From positions 1 to 64,000 of the forward strand of contig NZ_JABURL010000023.1 of the NCBI RefSeq assembly GCF_014762705.1: a stretch of DNA of 64,000 nucleotides. Reading direction: 5' to 3'. Below the pieces are notes generated by a model. The model saw only the letters and a program-made list of their open reading frames with translations, was not told the DNA's origin and ran no database searches. Source of the stretch: Cyclobacterium sp. (GTDB lineage Bacteria; Bacteroidota; Bacteroidia; Cytophagales; Cyclobacteriaceae). Each line of letters begins with the position of its first letter. Within the stretch, counting starts at the first letter, position 1. The position numbers and the translations under genes were made by a program. Below are positions 28,901 to 37,550 of this stretch, one piece after another.

Positions 28901-29938
28901 CAAACCAGAATTCAATCGGAGGATGATGGTATGGAGCTGGAAATTGATGCCTTATTGGATATGGTAAGCAAATTTTTCCCCACTTTTCACCTCAGCACCC
29001 ACTATAGAAGTGCGACCCTGCCGCTGATTCATTTTTCCAACAAACACTTCTATGAGGACAGGCTTTACATGCTGCCAGACAGGAAGGTATTGAATAGCAA
29101 TGAGCAGGGCATCAAATTAATTTCAACCGATGGGATCTGGGAGGACCAGACCAACCTTATTGAAGCGAGAGAGGTTTTGTCACAATTGGTTAAACTAAGA
29201 GCCAAACATCCTTTGGATTCTCTGGGTGTTATTACTTTTAATTATTACCAGATGATTCTGATCATAACCCTGTTGGAGGAAGATGAACATCTGAGAATGG
29301 ACAAATATATCAAGGTTAAAAATATAGAAAATGTACAAGGAGATGAATTTGACAGGGTTATCTTTTCCGTAGGATACGCCAAAAACCCTGAAGGAAGGTT
29401 CACAGCCAATTTCGGGCTTCTATCCAGAAAGGGGGGGGAGAATCGTTTGAATGTTGCGGTAACCAGAGCCAGAAAGGAAAATATTCTAATCACCAGTCTT
29501 AAAGCAAGCGATTTCAAGGATAAGCACATGAATAATCCAGGAACCAGGTTGTTAAGTGAATATATAGCCTATGCTGCTAAAATTCAAGAAGGTGAAATTC
29601 CTGAAAAGGCCAGCCTAGATGTGAAAGGATATGGCAACCAATGGTCATTAAAAAACAGACTTGTAGGGACTTATGGAAATCATGAAGTGGAAGAAAACCC
29701 ATACGTTAAAGTGATGGACCTGGAAGTTAAAGAAAATGGAAAAGCCGTGGCGGCCATATTGACGGATGACCAAAGGTTTTTTGCTGCTAAAACCGCAAAA
29801 GAGGCTTTTGTATATCATCCTCAGTTACTGACTTCCAGAAATTGGAACATTGTGTTTTTGTTTAGCAGGCAATATTGGTTAGACAGGGAGGATTTGCTGC
29901 AAACAAAAATAGCACAGGGAAATTTCAACAAGGGATAA
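25952..29938 (+). CDS. large superfamily 1 (UPF1-like) helicase, AAA_11/AAA_12 type
   Basis: 1328 residues. Motif I is GPPGTGKS with Lys317; motif Ia FTSRGKKVLVVSQKRAALDV follows. Motif II is FDEASQ (Asp948, Glu949), motif III VVAGDSQQLQP, motif IV around the STHYRS segment, motif V ENVQGDEFDRVIFSVGYA, motif VI LNVAVTRARKENILITS. About 630 residues separate motifs Ia and II, much longer than in typical UPF1 helicases and mostly helical. An N-terminal domain of about 300 residues and a C-terminal tail after about 1190 are unassigned. It probably translocates on nucleic acid; a defence or repair role cannot be decided. Confidence 0.85.
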   Translation: MLKDIFKVYLNRLVDLSSNNRSIFLPKIIQSQMIDLKDFHFLNNHPSFFYINELLGRKRNIPLIQELDSRDKNVNQLSTRLKRLLHHVRFAIEETGEKNLFVGWPFVEGRLLNEQLIRCPLIFFPVDLVLEDKTWYLRKSLGELPFLNPSFLLAYSQALGRPFDKEWLELSMEDFSKEPMGFRTDLYHYLKNQVELNFNREIYQDKLEFFPDLNKDDFQKYSETGLLRLQPYAILGQFSQKNSFLMDDYEQLIRQSTQQNLEELFSDSFGNVTTNSQLSLESNLYNTFPMDASQEEVIKHVKSGQSCVVQGPPGTGKSQLICNLVADFTSRGKKVLVVSQKRAALDVVYQRLSAQGMANFSALVHDYRGDRKELYKKIDHQISSLENYQSLNNSLDAIQLERTFGQMCRNIEKHTDFFEEYKEALFDVVDCGVPAKELYLTSDSADEGIDMTQYYRSFRLDDLDVFLNNFEQYQFFFNKFQVSSSFWLHRVDFSEFGPEAFKGVAATFQELSSVKLTAKKDLDSMLADTFEYGLIYQSFQQKEKIEALMQSINSPEIYEKFKVFMAHDPASLDHLWLESKVEMVRKLFGEEGVEWEIGDEEVEGVLKKAVQASKKLESWYGKMAVSLDAKKYGTVISLLEQNGLKKSKEDIRILIQRLENRMNLNHQYTLLAQKTWVELPEKPFTIHSFNQMAGVLVKALKARFIMHDLGVLASYFYKPQFSYQHFQTLLEGITVINDWVEDHFGNWRKYLSVIQIKHLLSSPDEEKLQEVNQNIARDVDELIRFDRLRNQMNEVEKKVVEKIIDAFPERDFASLKQIFLSSLKISWIGHLEAKYPILKEIYGPQIKSYIADFEFSVEEKLKTARFIVEMRLREGVCQQLEYNRLNNLITYRELAHQVGKKKQIWSVKKLIAYYKDEIFRLVPCWLASPETASALFPLEQDFDLVIFDEASQCYFERGLPMMMRGKQVVVAGDSQQLQPYDLYQTRIQSEDDGMELEIDALLDMVSKFFPTFHLSTHYRSATLPLIHFSNKHFYEDRLYMLPDRKVLNSNEQGIKLISTDGIWEDQTNLIEAREVLSQLVKLRAKHPLDSLGVITFNYYQMILIITLLEEDEHLRMDKYIKVKNIENVQGDEFDRVIFSVGYAKNPEGRFTANFGLLSRKGGENRLNVAVTRARKENILITSLKASDFKDKHMNNPGTRLLSEYIAYAAKIQEGEIPEKASLDVKGYGNQWSLKNRLVGTYGNHEVEENPYVKVMDLEVKENGKAVAAILTDDQRFFAAKTAKEAFVYHPQLLTSRNWNIVFLFSRQYWLDREDLLQTKIAQGNFNKG

Positions 29939-30006
29939 ATACCTGGCACACAGAATATCTGTCTGGTTCCTATCCCTTTACCCTGAAAAAAATACACTTT
30001 GCGGGT

Positions 30007-30483
30007 TTAATCTCTGACCGCCGATATTTTTAAGCCTACCGATTCAATGCCTGTCAAGGTGTCTTTTCTCATGTACTGGATGAATTCCACCCTTGCTGGT
30101 GTTGCGAGTTGATTGGCAGGTAAGGTATCATAAAGTGTCCTTCTGTTGCCAAACCCCGATCCCAGAGGTTGACCTGATTTGGAATCAAACAGTTCCAGGT
30201 TGACCAATGAATCCAGCAATACATTATTCAGGCTGTCCCTGAGTAGGTAACGGAGGTACAGGTTATGGTATTCGTAGCTGTCATTGTACCTGATACCTAC
30301 AGATAGCATTTTTGAAGCATCGGGAGGTAGCGAATCCACCGAAAATGAAACTGTATCCGATACCAGCCAACTTTGGTTTGGGAAGTCTTCAAAGGATTCG
30401 TACAACCTGTCTCCATTGCAGCCGGAAAGCAAAAAAAGCATGCCGAAAAAGTATAAAATGAGAGACAGGCTTTTAGTTATCAT
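30007..30483 (-). CDS. gldH: gliding motility lipoprotein GldH
   Basis: 158 residues from the ATG at 30483: signal peptide with lipobox LLSGC, then a beta-rich GldH domain with YNDSYEYHNLYLRYLLRD and GNRRTLYDT. GldH is a lipoprotein required for gliding in Flavobacterium johnsoniae, where it belongs to a group of Gld envelope proteins. The start overlaps the ricT stop by eleven bases; a longer reading would run through the basic tail of ricT in another frame. Context beside ricT is typical of the phylum. Confidence 0.85.
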   Translation of the reverse strand: MITKSLSLILYFFGMLFLLSGCNGDRLYESFEDFPNQSWLVSDTVSFSVDSLPPDASKMLSVGIRYNDSYEYHNLYLRYLLRDSLNNVLLDSLVNLELFDSKSGQPLGSGFGNRRTLYDTLPANQLATPARVEFIQYMRKDTLTGIESVGLKISAVRD

Positions 30484-31843
30484 CAGACTTCCCCTGGTTT
30501 GGATTGTTCTTTGGATTCCGGTTTCGGTTGGGCCTACGCCTTTTATTCGGATGTCCATCATTTTTACTTTTTGGTCCTTGCGGTCCATTATCGGCCTGGA
30601 TTTGGGATGGATTATCCTTTTGATTTTTATTTCCTCTTTTCTGGTTGCGATTGCTTTTTTGATTTCTGCCCCTTTTTTCTTGATGATCAGGTCTTGCTGT
30701 TCCAGCTTCACCTGAGGTCATGTTGGGTTTTCTTGATTTGGGTTTGCGTTTCTTTTTCCTTTTGGATTGAGCAAATTTCTTATCCAACAGCTCCAGGTCC
30801 TGGTTGTTTTTGCTTTGGTCAAACTCTCCCTCAAATGCCTTGTCCTGCTTTAGGTTGAAAGGAGTGATTCCTTTTTCGTTTTGTTCAAGGATCATTTTGA
30901 CCCTGTCACAATCTATGGAGTGCCAGTTGTTGTCATCATTGTAACTGAACCACATGAGTCTTCTGAAAATATCTGTTTTTTGGAGCTTGGCAGGTCCCGC
31001 TTCCGTTAGCAGTGGCTTCTCAACATTGGGAATATCTTCCAAGGCACTCAGGTAACTATCCAGTTCGAAATTCAGGCAGCATTTCAACCGACCGCATTGG
31101 CCGGACAATTTACTCGGATTCAGGGAAAGGTTCTGATATCTTGCTGCTGAAGTAGTGACACTTTTAAAATCGTGAATCCAGGTGGAGCAACAAAGCTCCC
31201 TGCCACAAACACCAATGCCTCCCAACCGGCCCGCTTCCTGCCTGAGGCTAATTTGCCTCATTTCAACCCTTATTTTAAACTCTGAAGCCAAAATCTTGAT
31301 CAATTCCCGGAAATCAACCCTGTCATCAGCGGAATAATAAAAAGTGGCTTTGGAATTATCTGCCTGGTATTCCACATCCGATAGTTTCATTCCCAGTTTG
31401 AGTTCGTCAATGATTTGTTTGCTCCTGTATATGGTGGGGATTTCCCGGTTTTTGGCTTCCTGCCATTTATCAAGGTCTTTTTGGGTAGCTATCCGGTAAA
31501 TGCTAAGAATATTGTCATCGTTTTTGATTTTTCTTTTCTGCATCTGAAGTCTTACCAACTCGCCTTGCAGGGACACGTAACCAATATGGTGCCCGTTGGG
31601 TACATCCACCACCACCGGGTCTCCGGTAGTGAGTGGCAAAAGGCCCGAATTTCTGAAATAATCTTTTCTTCCTCCTTTAAATTTAATTTCTGCAATGTCA
31701 AATTTATCAATTTCGGGTATGCCCATATGGGATAACCAATCAAAGGCATTCATTTTATTACAATCGCTGGTACCGCAACTGCCGTTATTTTGACAGCCGC
31801 CTACAGCTGTCGTTCCGGTGCTACAGTTTGTACATCCTGACAT
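30473..31843 (-). CDS. RicT/PSP1-domain protein with basic C-terminal tail
   Basis: 456 residues. A Cys-rich start (CTNC, further Cys before residue 30) is followed by a PSP1 domain with VCGRELCCSTWI and SGQCGRLKCCLNFE, cysteines used by RicT proteins to bind an iron-sulfur cluster. The last 100 or so residues are Lys/Arg/Asn-rich and probably disordered and RNA-binding. In Bacillus RicT acts in the RNase Y-associated complex; the role here is inferred to be RNA metabolism. Part of the recQ-purD-ricT-gldH set. Confidence 0.85.
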   Translation of the reverse strand: MSGCTNCSTGTTAVGGCQNNGSCGTSDCNKMNAFDWLSHMGIPEIDKFDIAEIKFKGGRKDYFRNSGLLPLTTGDPVVVDVPNGHHIGYVSLQGELVRLQMQKRKIKNDDNILSIYRIATQKDLDKWQEAKNREIPTIYRSKQIIDELKLGMKLSDVEYQADNSKATFYYSADDRVDFRELIKILASEFKIRVEMRQISLRQEAGRLGGIGVCGRELCCSTWIHDFKSVTTSAARYQNLSLNPSKLSGQCGRLKCCLNFELDSYLSALEDIPNVEKPLLTEAGPAKLQKTDIFRRLMWFSYNDDNNWHSIDCDRVKMILEQNEKGITPFNLKQDKAFEGEFDQSKNNQDLELLDKKFAQSKRKKKRKPKSRKPNMTSGEAGTARPDHQEKRGRNQKSNRNQKRGNKNQKDNPSQIQADNGPQGPKSKNDGHPNKRRRPNRNRNPKNNPNQGKSDDN

Positions 31844-31889
31844 AATTCATCTATATTTAAGGGAGTTGCCTCCTCGTGAAAATGGGTTT

Positions 31890-33185
31890 TCAATCACTTA
31901 AATGAAGAATATCCTGACCGATATCTTTCCTGTAATTTACTTTTTCCCAATTGATCTGATTTACTCTTTCGTAGGCATGCTTAATCGCATCCTCGGTTGT
32001 ATTTCCTAACCCGGTAATCCCTAGTACTCTTCCACCATTGGTAACGATGGCTTCCGGATGAATTGTTTTGGTGCCCGCATGAAAGGTGATGGCTTGTTTG
32101 AGCGTATCTTTTTCCAGGCCTGATATGACCTTGCCCTTCTCATAGGCTTCCGGATATCCTCCTGCTACCATTACCACTGTTGCTGTTTTGGTGGCAGCGG
32201 TTATTAAATTATAATCTCCCAATTTTTTATCAGCAATGGCACTCAACAGGGATACAAAGTCGCTTTCAATTCTAGGTAACACAGCCTGGGTTTCCGGATC
32301 TCCCATTCTGACATTGTATTCGATGACAAAGGGCTCCCCATCCATATTCATAAGCCCTATAAAAAGAAAACCCCTGAAATCTATTCCTGAATTTTTTAAC
32401 CCGAGAACGGTAGGCTTAATAACTTTTTCTTCGACTTTTTCCATAAAAGCCTGATCTGCGAAGGGGACCGGGCTAATGGCTCCCATACCCCCGGTGTTTG
32501 GTCCGGTATCCATTTCACCGATTCTCTTGTAATCTTTTGCTTCAGGAAGAATTTTATAGCTTTCTCCATCTGTGGCTACAAATACGGAAAGCTCTATTCC
32601 TTTAAGAAAAGTTTCTATTACCACTTTTGTTGAAGCTTCCCCAAATTTCTGTCCTACCAGCATGTCTTTGAAGCTTTTTTCCGCTTCTTCAAGGCTGTTA
32701 CAAATCAAAACACCCTTGCCAGCTGCCAGGCCATCCGCTTTAAGGACGATCGGCAATTTTTGCGTTTTTAAATAAGCAATACCCTCCTGTAAAGATGCCT
32801 GGGTGAACGTGGCATGGGAAGCGGTAGGGATCCCATATTGGTTCATAAATGCCTTCGAAAAATCCTTACTACCTTCGAGCTGAGCACCTGCCTTACCGGG
32901 ACCCACTATGGGAAGAGAGGCAGTTTTAGGGTCCAGGGCCAAAAAATCTCTTAAACCCTTTACCAATGGCTCTTCGGGTCCAACTACAAGTAAATGGATG
33001 TCATTTGTAATGCAAAAATGCTTAATTCCTTCGAAGTCATTGGCGGATAGGTCTATATTCTCCCCAAGGGCCTGAGTTCCGGCATTGCCAGGAGCAATCC
33101 ATAATTTCTCACAATGTTTACTCTTTTTTATTTTCCAGGCAAAGGCGTGTTCCCTGCCACCGCTTCCAATAAGCAATATGTTCAT
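31890..33185 (-). CDS. purD: phosphoribosylamine-glycine ligase (GAR synthetase)
   Basis: 431 residues, standard length. N-terminal domain begins MNILLIGSGGREHAFAWKI; the ATP-grasp part holds LKADGLAAGKGVLI and the metal-site EYNVRMGDPETQ; the C-terminal domain is complete. It joins phosphoribosylamine and glycine in purine synthesis. It starts 14 bases after recQ. Confidence 0.96.
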   Translation of the reverse strand: MNILLIGSGGREHAFAWKIKKSKHCEKLWIAPGNAGTQALGENIDLSANDFEGIKHFCITNDIHLLVVGPEEPLVKGLRDFLALDPKTASLPIVGPGKAGAQLEGSKDFSKAFMNQYGIPTASHATFTQASLQEGIAYLKTQKLPIVLKADGLAAGKGVLICNSLEEAEKSFKDMLVGQKFGEASTKVVIETFLKGIELSVFVATDGESYKILPEAKDYKRIGEMDTGPNTGGMGAISPVPFADQAFMEKVEEKVIKPTVLGLKNSGIDFRGFLFIGLMNMDGEPFVIEYNVRMGDPETQAVLPRIESDFVSLLSAIADKKLGDYNLITAATKTATVVMVAGGYPEAYEKGKVISGLEKDTLKQAITFHAGTKTIHPEAIVTNGGRVLGITGLGNTTEDAIKHAYERVNQINWEKVNYRKDIGQDILHLSD

Positions 33186-33199
33186 TTGTAGTATTTCTT

Positions 33200-35377
33200 T
33201 TAGTTGGCGTGATCTGAAATAAATTTTATCCGGTAAACCCTTACTTCCTCCTCAGAAAAATCATCTTCCTCTAATTCCGCCATGGCTTCCCGGATTTTGT
33301 CAGTATCGGCCGTCATGAAATAATCATGGAGAATATCCTCTCTTTCATCATCCATGATGTTTTGGATGTAATAATTGATATTTAATTTTGTCCCACTGTA
33401 GATAATTTGCTCAATTTCATGAAGCAATTCGCTCATGCTGATGTTCAGGTTATTTGCAATTTCGTCAAGGTCAATTTTTCGGTCTATTTGCTGAATGATG
33501 GTGATCTTAACTTTGGACCGCGTTCCGGCGGTTTTTACTACCACATCTGAAGCTGTGATAATTTCATTCTCATCTACATATTTCTCAATCAATTTCAGGA
33601 AGCTAGCACCAAATTTGGTTACTTTTCCTATTCCTACCCCATTGATTTGGGCCAGTTCTTCCTTTGAGGTGGGATAAACGGTAGCCATTTCCTCCAGTGA
33701 CGGATCCTGAAAGACGACATAAGGAGGGAGGTTTTTAACTTTTGCTACTTTTTTCCGTTCCGCTTTCAGCAATTCATAAAGCTTTTCATCATAAGCTTTG
33801 CCCACATTGTTCAGCTCTTCAGAAGATATGTTTTCAGCCATTTCTTCAAAATTATGATTTTTACTGATCTTAATAGGGTAAGGTTCCTTTAAATAAGCTT
33901 CACTTTTATCTGATAGCAAAAGGACACCGTAATTTTCTATGTCTTTATCCAGCAAACCATAAATCATGGTTTGTCTAATTACTGTTTTCCAATGGATCGT
34001 ATCTTTGTCCTTACCCAGGCCAAAAGTGGAGAGTTTATCATGGTCATAGCTCTCTATGTAATCGTCTTTTTCTCCCCGAATCATGCTTACGATATGATCC
34101 ATACTAAACCTTTGATTGGTTTCCTTTACAGCTTTGATTACAGTAATGATGTCATCCTGACCATCAAAGGTTTCTTTTGACTTTTTACAGTTGTCACAAA
34201 AGCCACAATCTTTTCCCAGGTTTTCCCCGAAATAATGAAGCAAAAACCTTCTCCTGCAAACTGAACTTTCAGCATAGGCTGCCATTTCCTGGAGCAGGAC
34301 TTTGGCGTTTTCGCGTTCATTGACAGGCTTGTCTTTATTGAACTTTTCCAGTTTTACAATATCTTCATACCGGTAAAACATTAGACAGTGACCTTCAAGG
34401 CCATCTCTTCCGGCCCTACCGGTTTCCTGGTAATAGCCTTCAAGGGACTTGGGTACATCATAATGGATGACATACCTTACATCTGGCTTGTCTATGCCCA
34501 TTCCAAAAGCGATGGTGGCCACGATGACATCTACTTCTTCGTTGAGGAAGTCATCCTGATTTTTTATCCTGACGTGACCATCAAGTCCGGCATGATACGG
34601 GGCGGCATTGATCCCGTTCACCTTTAAAAGGTCGGCTATTTCTGTCACTTTTTTCCTGCTCAGACAATAGATGATCCCCGATTTGCCTTTTTGTGACTTG
34701 ATGTATTTGATGATTTCCTTTTTGGTGTCATTCTTCATTTTCGGTCTGACCTCATAATAAAGATTGGTCCGATTAAATGAAGACTTGAAGAGGTCAGCTT
34801 CCTCCATTTGAAGGTTTCGCTGTATGTCTTGCTGAACCTTTGGCGTGGCTGTAGCTGTAAGTGCGATGACCGGGAGCTTGTCCCCGATCTGGGCAATAAT
34901 TGATTTTATCTTTCGGTACTCTGGCCTGAAATCATGACCCCACTCCGAAATACAATGGGCCTCATCAATGGCAACAAAGCTAATATCCGAGTTTTTTAAA
35001 AACTGGACGTTTTCATCTTTGGTCAACGACTCGGGAGCCACATATAGCAATTTGGTAAGACCGGCCGTTACTTCACCCTTTACCCTGTTCGATTCGGATT
35101 TGCTCAGGGTGGAATTAAGGAAATGGGCATTAATGCCAAAACTGTTCAGTTGGTCCACCTGATTTTTCATCAGCGCAATTAAAGGAGAAATGACGATAGC
35201 AGTCCCCTTTTTTGAAACGGCTGGCAATTGGTAGCAAAGGGATTTCCCTGCCCCAGTAGGCATTATAACAAAAGTGTTTTTCCCCTTAAGTATATTTTCT
35301 ACTATGAATTGTTGGTTTCCTCTGAACTGATTGAAACCAAAAATATTTTTCAGATTATCTTTTACTGCGTTATCCAC
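33200..35377 (-). CDS. recQ: ATP-dependent DNA helicase RecQ
   Basis: 725 residues. Walker A PTGAGKS with Lys45, DEAH box (IDEAHCISEWGHDFRPEY), motif VI QETGRAGRDG, RecQ-Ct zinc cysteines (CRRRFLLHYF and CGFCDNC), winged helix, and an HRDC domain around 545-620. The last 100 residues form an extra C-terminal helical region. It unwinds DNA in recombination and repair. It is divergent from the kpsF-like gene and leads the operon with purD. Confidence 0.95.
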   Translation of the reverse strand: MDNAVKDNLKNIFGFNQFRGNQQFIVENILKGKNTFVIMPTGAGKSLCYQLPAVSKKGTAIVISPLIALMKNQVDQLNSFGINAHFLNSTLSKSESNRVKGEVTAGLTKLLYVAPESLTKDENVQFLKNSDISFVAIDEAHCISEWGHDFRPEYRKIKSIIAQIGDKLPVIALTATATPKVQQDIQRNLQMEEADLFKSSFNRTNLYYEVRPKMKNDTKKEIIKYIKSQKGKSGIIYCLSRKKVTEIADLLKVNGINAAPYHAGLDGHVRIKNQDDFLNEEVDVIVATIAFGMGIDKPDVRYVIHYDVPKSLEGYYQETGRAGRDGLEGHCLMFYRYEDIVKLEKFNKDKPVNERENAKVLLQEMAAYAESSVCRRRFLLHYFGENLGKDCGFCDNCKKSKETFDGQDDIITVIKAVKETNQRFSMDHIVSMIRGEKDDYIESYDHDKLSTFGLGKDKDTIHWKTVIRQTMIYGLLDKDIENYGVLLLSDKSEAYLKEPYPIKISKNHNFEEMAENISSEELNNVGKAYDEKLYELLKAERKKVAKVKNLPPYVVFQDPSLEEMATVYPTSKEELAQINGVGIGKVTKFGASFLKLIEKYVDENEIITASDVVVKTAGTRSKVKITIIQQIDRKIDLDEIANNLNISMSELLHEIEQIIYSGTKLNINYYIQNIMDDEREDILHDYFMTADTDKIREAMAELEEDDFSEEEVRVYRIKFISDHAN

Positions 35378-35414
35378 TATATAAATAGTTTAATGAGTTG
35401 CTCTCAGTCAATCA

Positions 35415-35446
35415 TTAAAGTTTAAGGTAAAACTTTCCTACCTTTG
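35415..35446 (+). promoter_or_regulatory. putative promoter of the kpsF-like gene
   Basis: TACCTTTG (35439-35446) fits TAnnTTTG about 30 bases before the start; the -33 match (TTTAAG) is weak. Confidence 0.45.
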
Positions 35447-35475
35447 TACAAAATTAACAATTAACAACTGCAAAA

Positions 35476-36444
35476 TTGAATTTACTAAAAAATATTAAAA
35501 CCACGGCAATAAATGTACTTCAAAACGAGGCCGATGCCCTTATAAATTTAATACCTTATATTGGAGAGGATTTTGAGGCTTGTGTACGAGATATTTTGCA
35601 GCACTCAGGACGGGTGGTGGTCACCGGTATTGGCAAAAGTGCCATCATTTCCAATAAAATTGTGGCTACACTCAATTCTACAGGAACACCTTCTTTATTT
35701 ATGCATGCTGCCGATGCAATTCATGGTGATTTGGGTATGATTAAAAAAGAAGATTTTGTAATATGCATATCTAAAAGCGGCAATACTCCCGAAATTAAAG
35801 TGCTGGTACCTTTGGTTAAGCAACTTGGAAACAAGCTGATAGCCTTGGTGGGTAACGAATCCAGTTATTTGGCCAGGCAAGCAGATTACGTGTTGTATGC
35901 AGGTGTAAAGGAAGAGGCCTGCCCGAATAAGCTGGCTCCAACCAGCAGTACTACAGCCCAAATGGCCATGGGAGATGCCCTGGCAGTTTGCTTACTTACA
36001 GCCAGGGGTTTTACTGCCGAATCTTTTGCCAGGTTTCATCCGGGAGGTGCCCTGGGCAAGAAGCTGTACCTGAAAGTTGGAGATGTAATGGATGATTCCT
36101 TGCTGCCTGTCATTACAGCGAATGCGAACTTAAAGGATGTAATTGTAGAGATAAGCAGTAAAAGGCTTGGGGCGACAGCTGTGGTTGGACCTGATAAGCA
36201 GTTGCTGGGCATCATAACGGATGGAGACCTGAGAAGAATGCTTCAGCGTGACCCTGACCTGACGCGGATAAAGGCGGTTGAAATCATGACCAGTCATCCG
36301 AAAACGATCGATGCCGGGGAGTATGCGGTAAAAGCACTGGGATTGATGAGGGATTTTAATATTACACAATTGGTAGTAATGGAAGGTAATTCGGTTGTCG
36401 GGTTTATCCATATTCATGATTTGATGAAGGAAGGAATTGTATAA
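35476..36444 (+). CDS. kdsD: arabinose-5-phosphate isomerase (KdsD/KpsF family)
   Basis: 322 residues: SIS domain (about 35-170) with TGIGKSAIISNKI, SKSGNTPEI and the FHPGGALGKKL segment, then a pair of CBS domains (about 200-322). It converts ribulose 5-phosphate to arabinose 5-phosphate, a precursor of Kdo in lipopolysaccharide. The start is probably TTG at 35476, as no ATG lies at the family start. It is followed after three bases by the mannose-1-phosphate guanylyltransferase. Confidence 0.9.
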   Translation: MNLLKNIKTTAINVLQNEADALINLIPYIGEDFEACVRDILQHSGRVVVTGIGKSAIISNKIVATLNSTGTPSLFMHAADAIHGDLGMIKKEDFVICISKSGNTPEIKVLVPLVKQLGNKLIALVGNESSYLARQADYVLYAGVKEEACPNKLAPTSSTTAQMAMGDALAVCLLTARGFTAESFARFHPGGALGKKLYLKVGDVMDDSLLPVITANANLKDVIVEISSKRLGATAVVGPDKQLLGIITDGDLRRMLQRDPDLTRIKAVEIMTSHPKTIDAGEYAVKALGLMRDFNITQLVVMEGNSVVGFIHIHDLMKEGIV

Positions 36445-36447
36445 ATT

Positions 36448-37524
36448 ATGGAGACAAGGGACAAATATGTAGTGATTTTGGCAGGAGGTATCGGAATTAA
36501 ATTCTGGCCGTTTAGCAGGCACCACAAGCCCAAACAGTTTTTGGATTTACTTGGTACCGGCAAGTCTTTGCTTCAAATGACCTATGATAGGTTTAAAGAT
36601 GCCTTCGAACCTTATCAGTTTATTGTGGTGACCAATAAAAGATACCTTTCCCTGGTAAAAGAACAATTACCACAAATACCGGAAAACCAGATACTCGTCG
36701 AGCCATTGCGAAGGAATACTGCAGCATCTATTGCACTGGCCAGCTATAAAATCAAAAAATTGAACCCAAATGCCATGGTGCTGATCAGTCCATCCGATCA
36801 GTTGATCTTTAATGAACAGGCTTTTTTTGAAGCCATAGATCTGGCCATAGAGGGTGCTTCCGAATCTGGAAACCTGGTTACTATCGGTATCAGGCCAAAC
36901 AGGGCAGATACCAGCTATGGTTATATTCAGTATTTCCCCGATAATGGGAAGCAGGTTAAAAAAGTAAAAACCTTTACCGAAAAGCCTGACTTTTCCCTGG
37001 CCACCACTTTTTTGGAAAGTGGAGATTTCGTTTGGAATTCGGGGACTTTTATTTGGAAAAATGAAAGTATCATCAATGCTTTTGAAAAGTATTTACCGGA
37101 AATGGCTGAAGTTTTTGAGGAAGGTGAAATTTACTTTTGCACTGAAAAGGAGCACCTGTTTCTGAACAAGGCTTACAGCCTGATCAAAAATATTTCCATT
37201 GACCATGGCATTTTAGAGAGATCCGATGAGTTTTTTATGGTATTGGGTGATTTTGGCTGGTCAGACCTGGGTTCCTGGCAAAATCTGTATGACATTTCTG
37301 ATAAGGACAATGAACAAAATAGTGTAAAAGGTAAAGCGCTATTGTACGATACGGAAAACTGTTTCATTCAACTTCCTCAGGACAAGCTGGTGGTCATTCA
37401 GGGTTTAAAAGATTACCTGATCAGCGATAGTGAAAATGTACTTTTAATTTGTAAACTTGGAGAGGAAAGTAAGTTTAGAGAATATGTTACAGATGCCAGA
37501 AAAATAGATGAAGGTTTTATCTGA
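36448..37524 (+). CDS. manC: mannose-1-phosphate guanylyltransferase
   Basis: 358 residues of the nucleotidyltransferase fold, without the C-terminal isomerase domain of bifunctional ManC. The signature reads GGIGIKFWPFSR followed by KPKQFLDLLG; the usual Gly-x-Gly-x-Arg arginine is Lys. VEPLRRNTAASIA, ISPSDQLI, TFTEKP and WNSGTFIW match the family. It makes GDP-mannose for glycans. It overlaps a terminator at its stop. Confidence 0.88.
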   Translation: METRDKYVVILAGGIGIKFWPFSRHHKPKQFLDLLGTGKSLLQMTYDRFKDAFEPYQFIVVTNKRYLSLVKEQLPQIPENQILVEPLRRNTAASIALASYKIKKLNPNAMVLISPSDQLIFNEQAFFEAIDLAIEGASESGNLVTIGIRPNRADTSYGYIQYFPDNGKQVKKVKTFTEKPDFSLATTFLESGDFVWNSGTFIWKNESIINAFEKYLPEMAEVFEEGEIYFCTEKEHLFLNKAYSLIKNISIDHGILERSDEFFMVLGDFGWSDLGSWQNLYDISDKDNEQNSVKGKALLYDTENCFIQLPQDKLVVIQGLKDYLISDSENVLLICKLGEESKFREYVTDARKIDEGFI

Positions 37525-37550
37525 TACCCTTAGGCATCAGTTTTTTTTTT
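37521..37550 (+). terminator. terminator shared with both stop codons
   Basis: 8-bp stem with one mismatch (37521-37528 with 37533-37540) followed by ten T. The stem contains the manC TGA and the murQ stop (minus); the T run encodes murQ C-terminal lysines. Confidence 0.75.
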
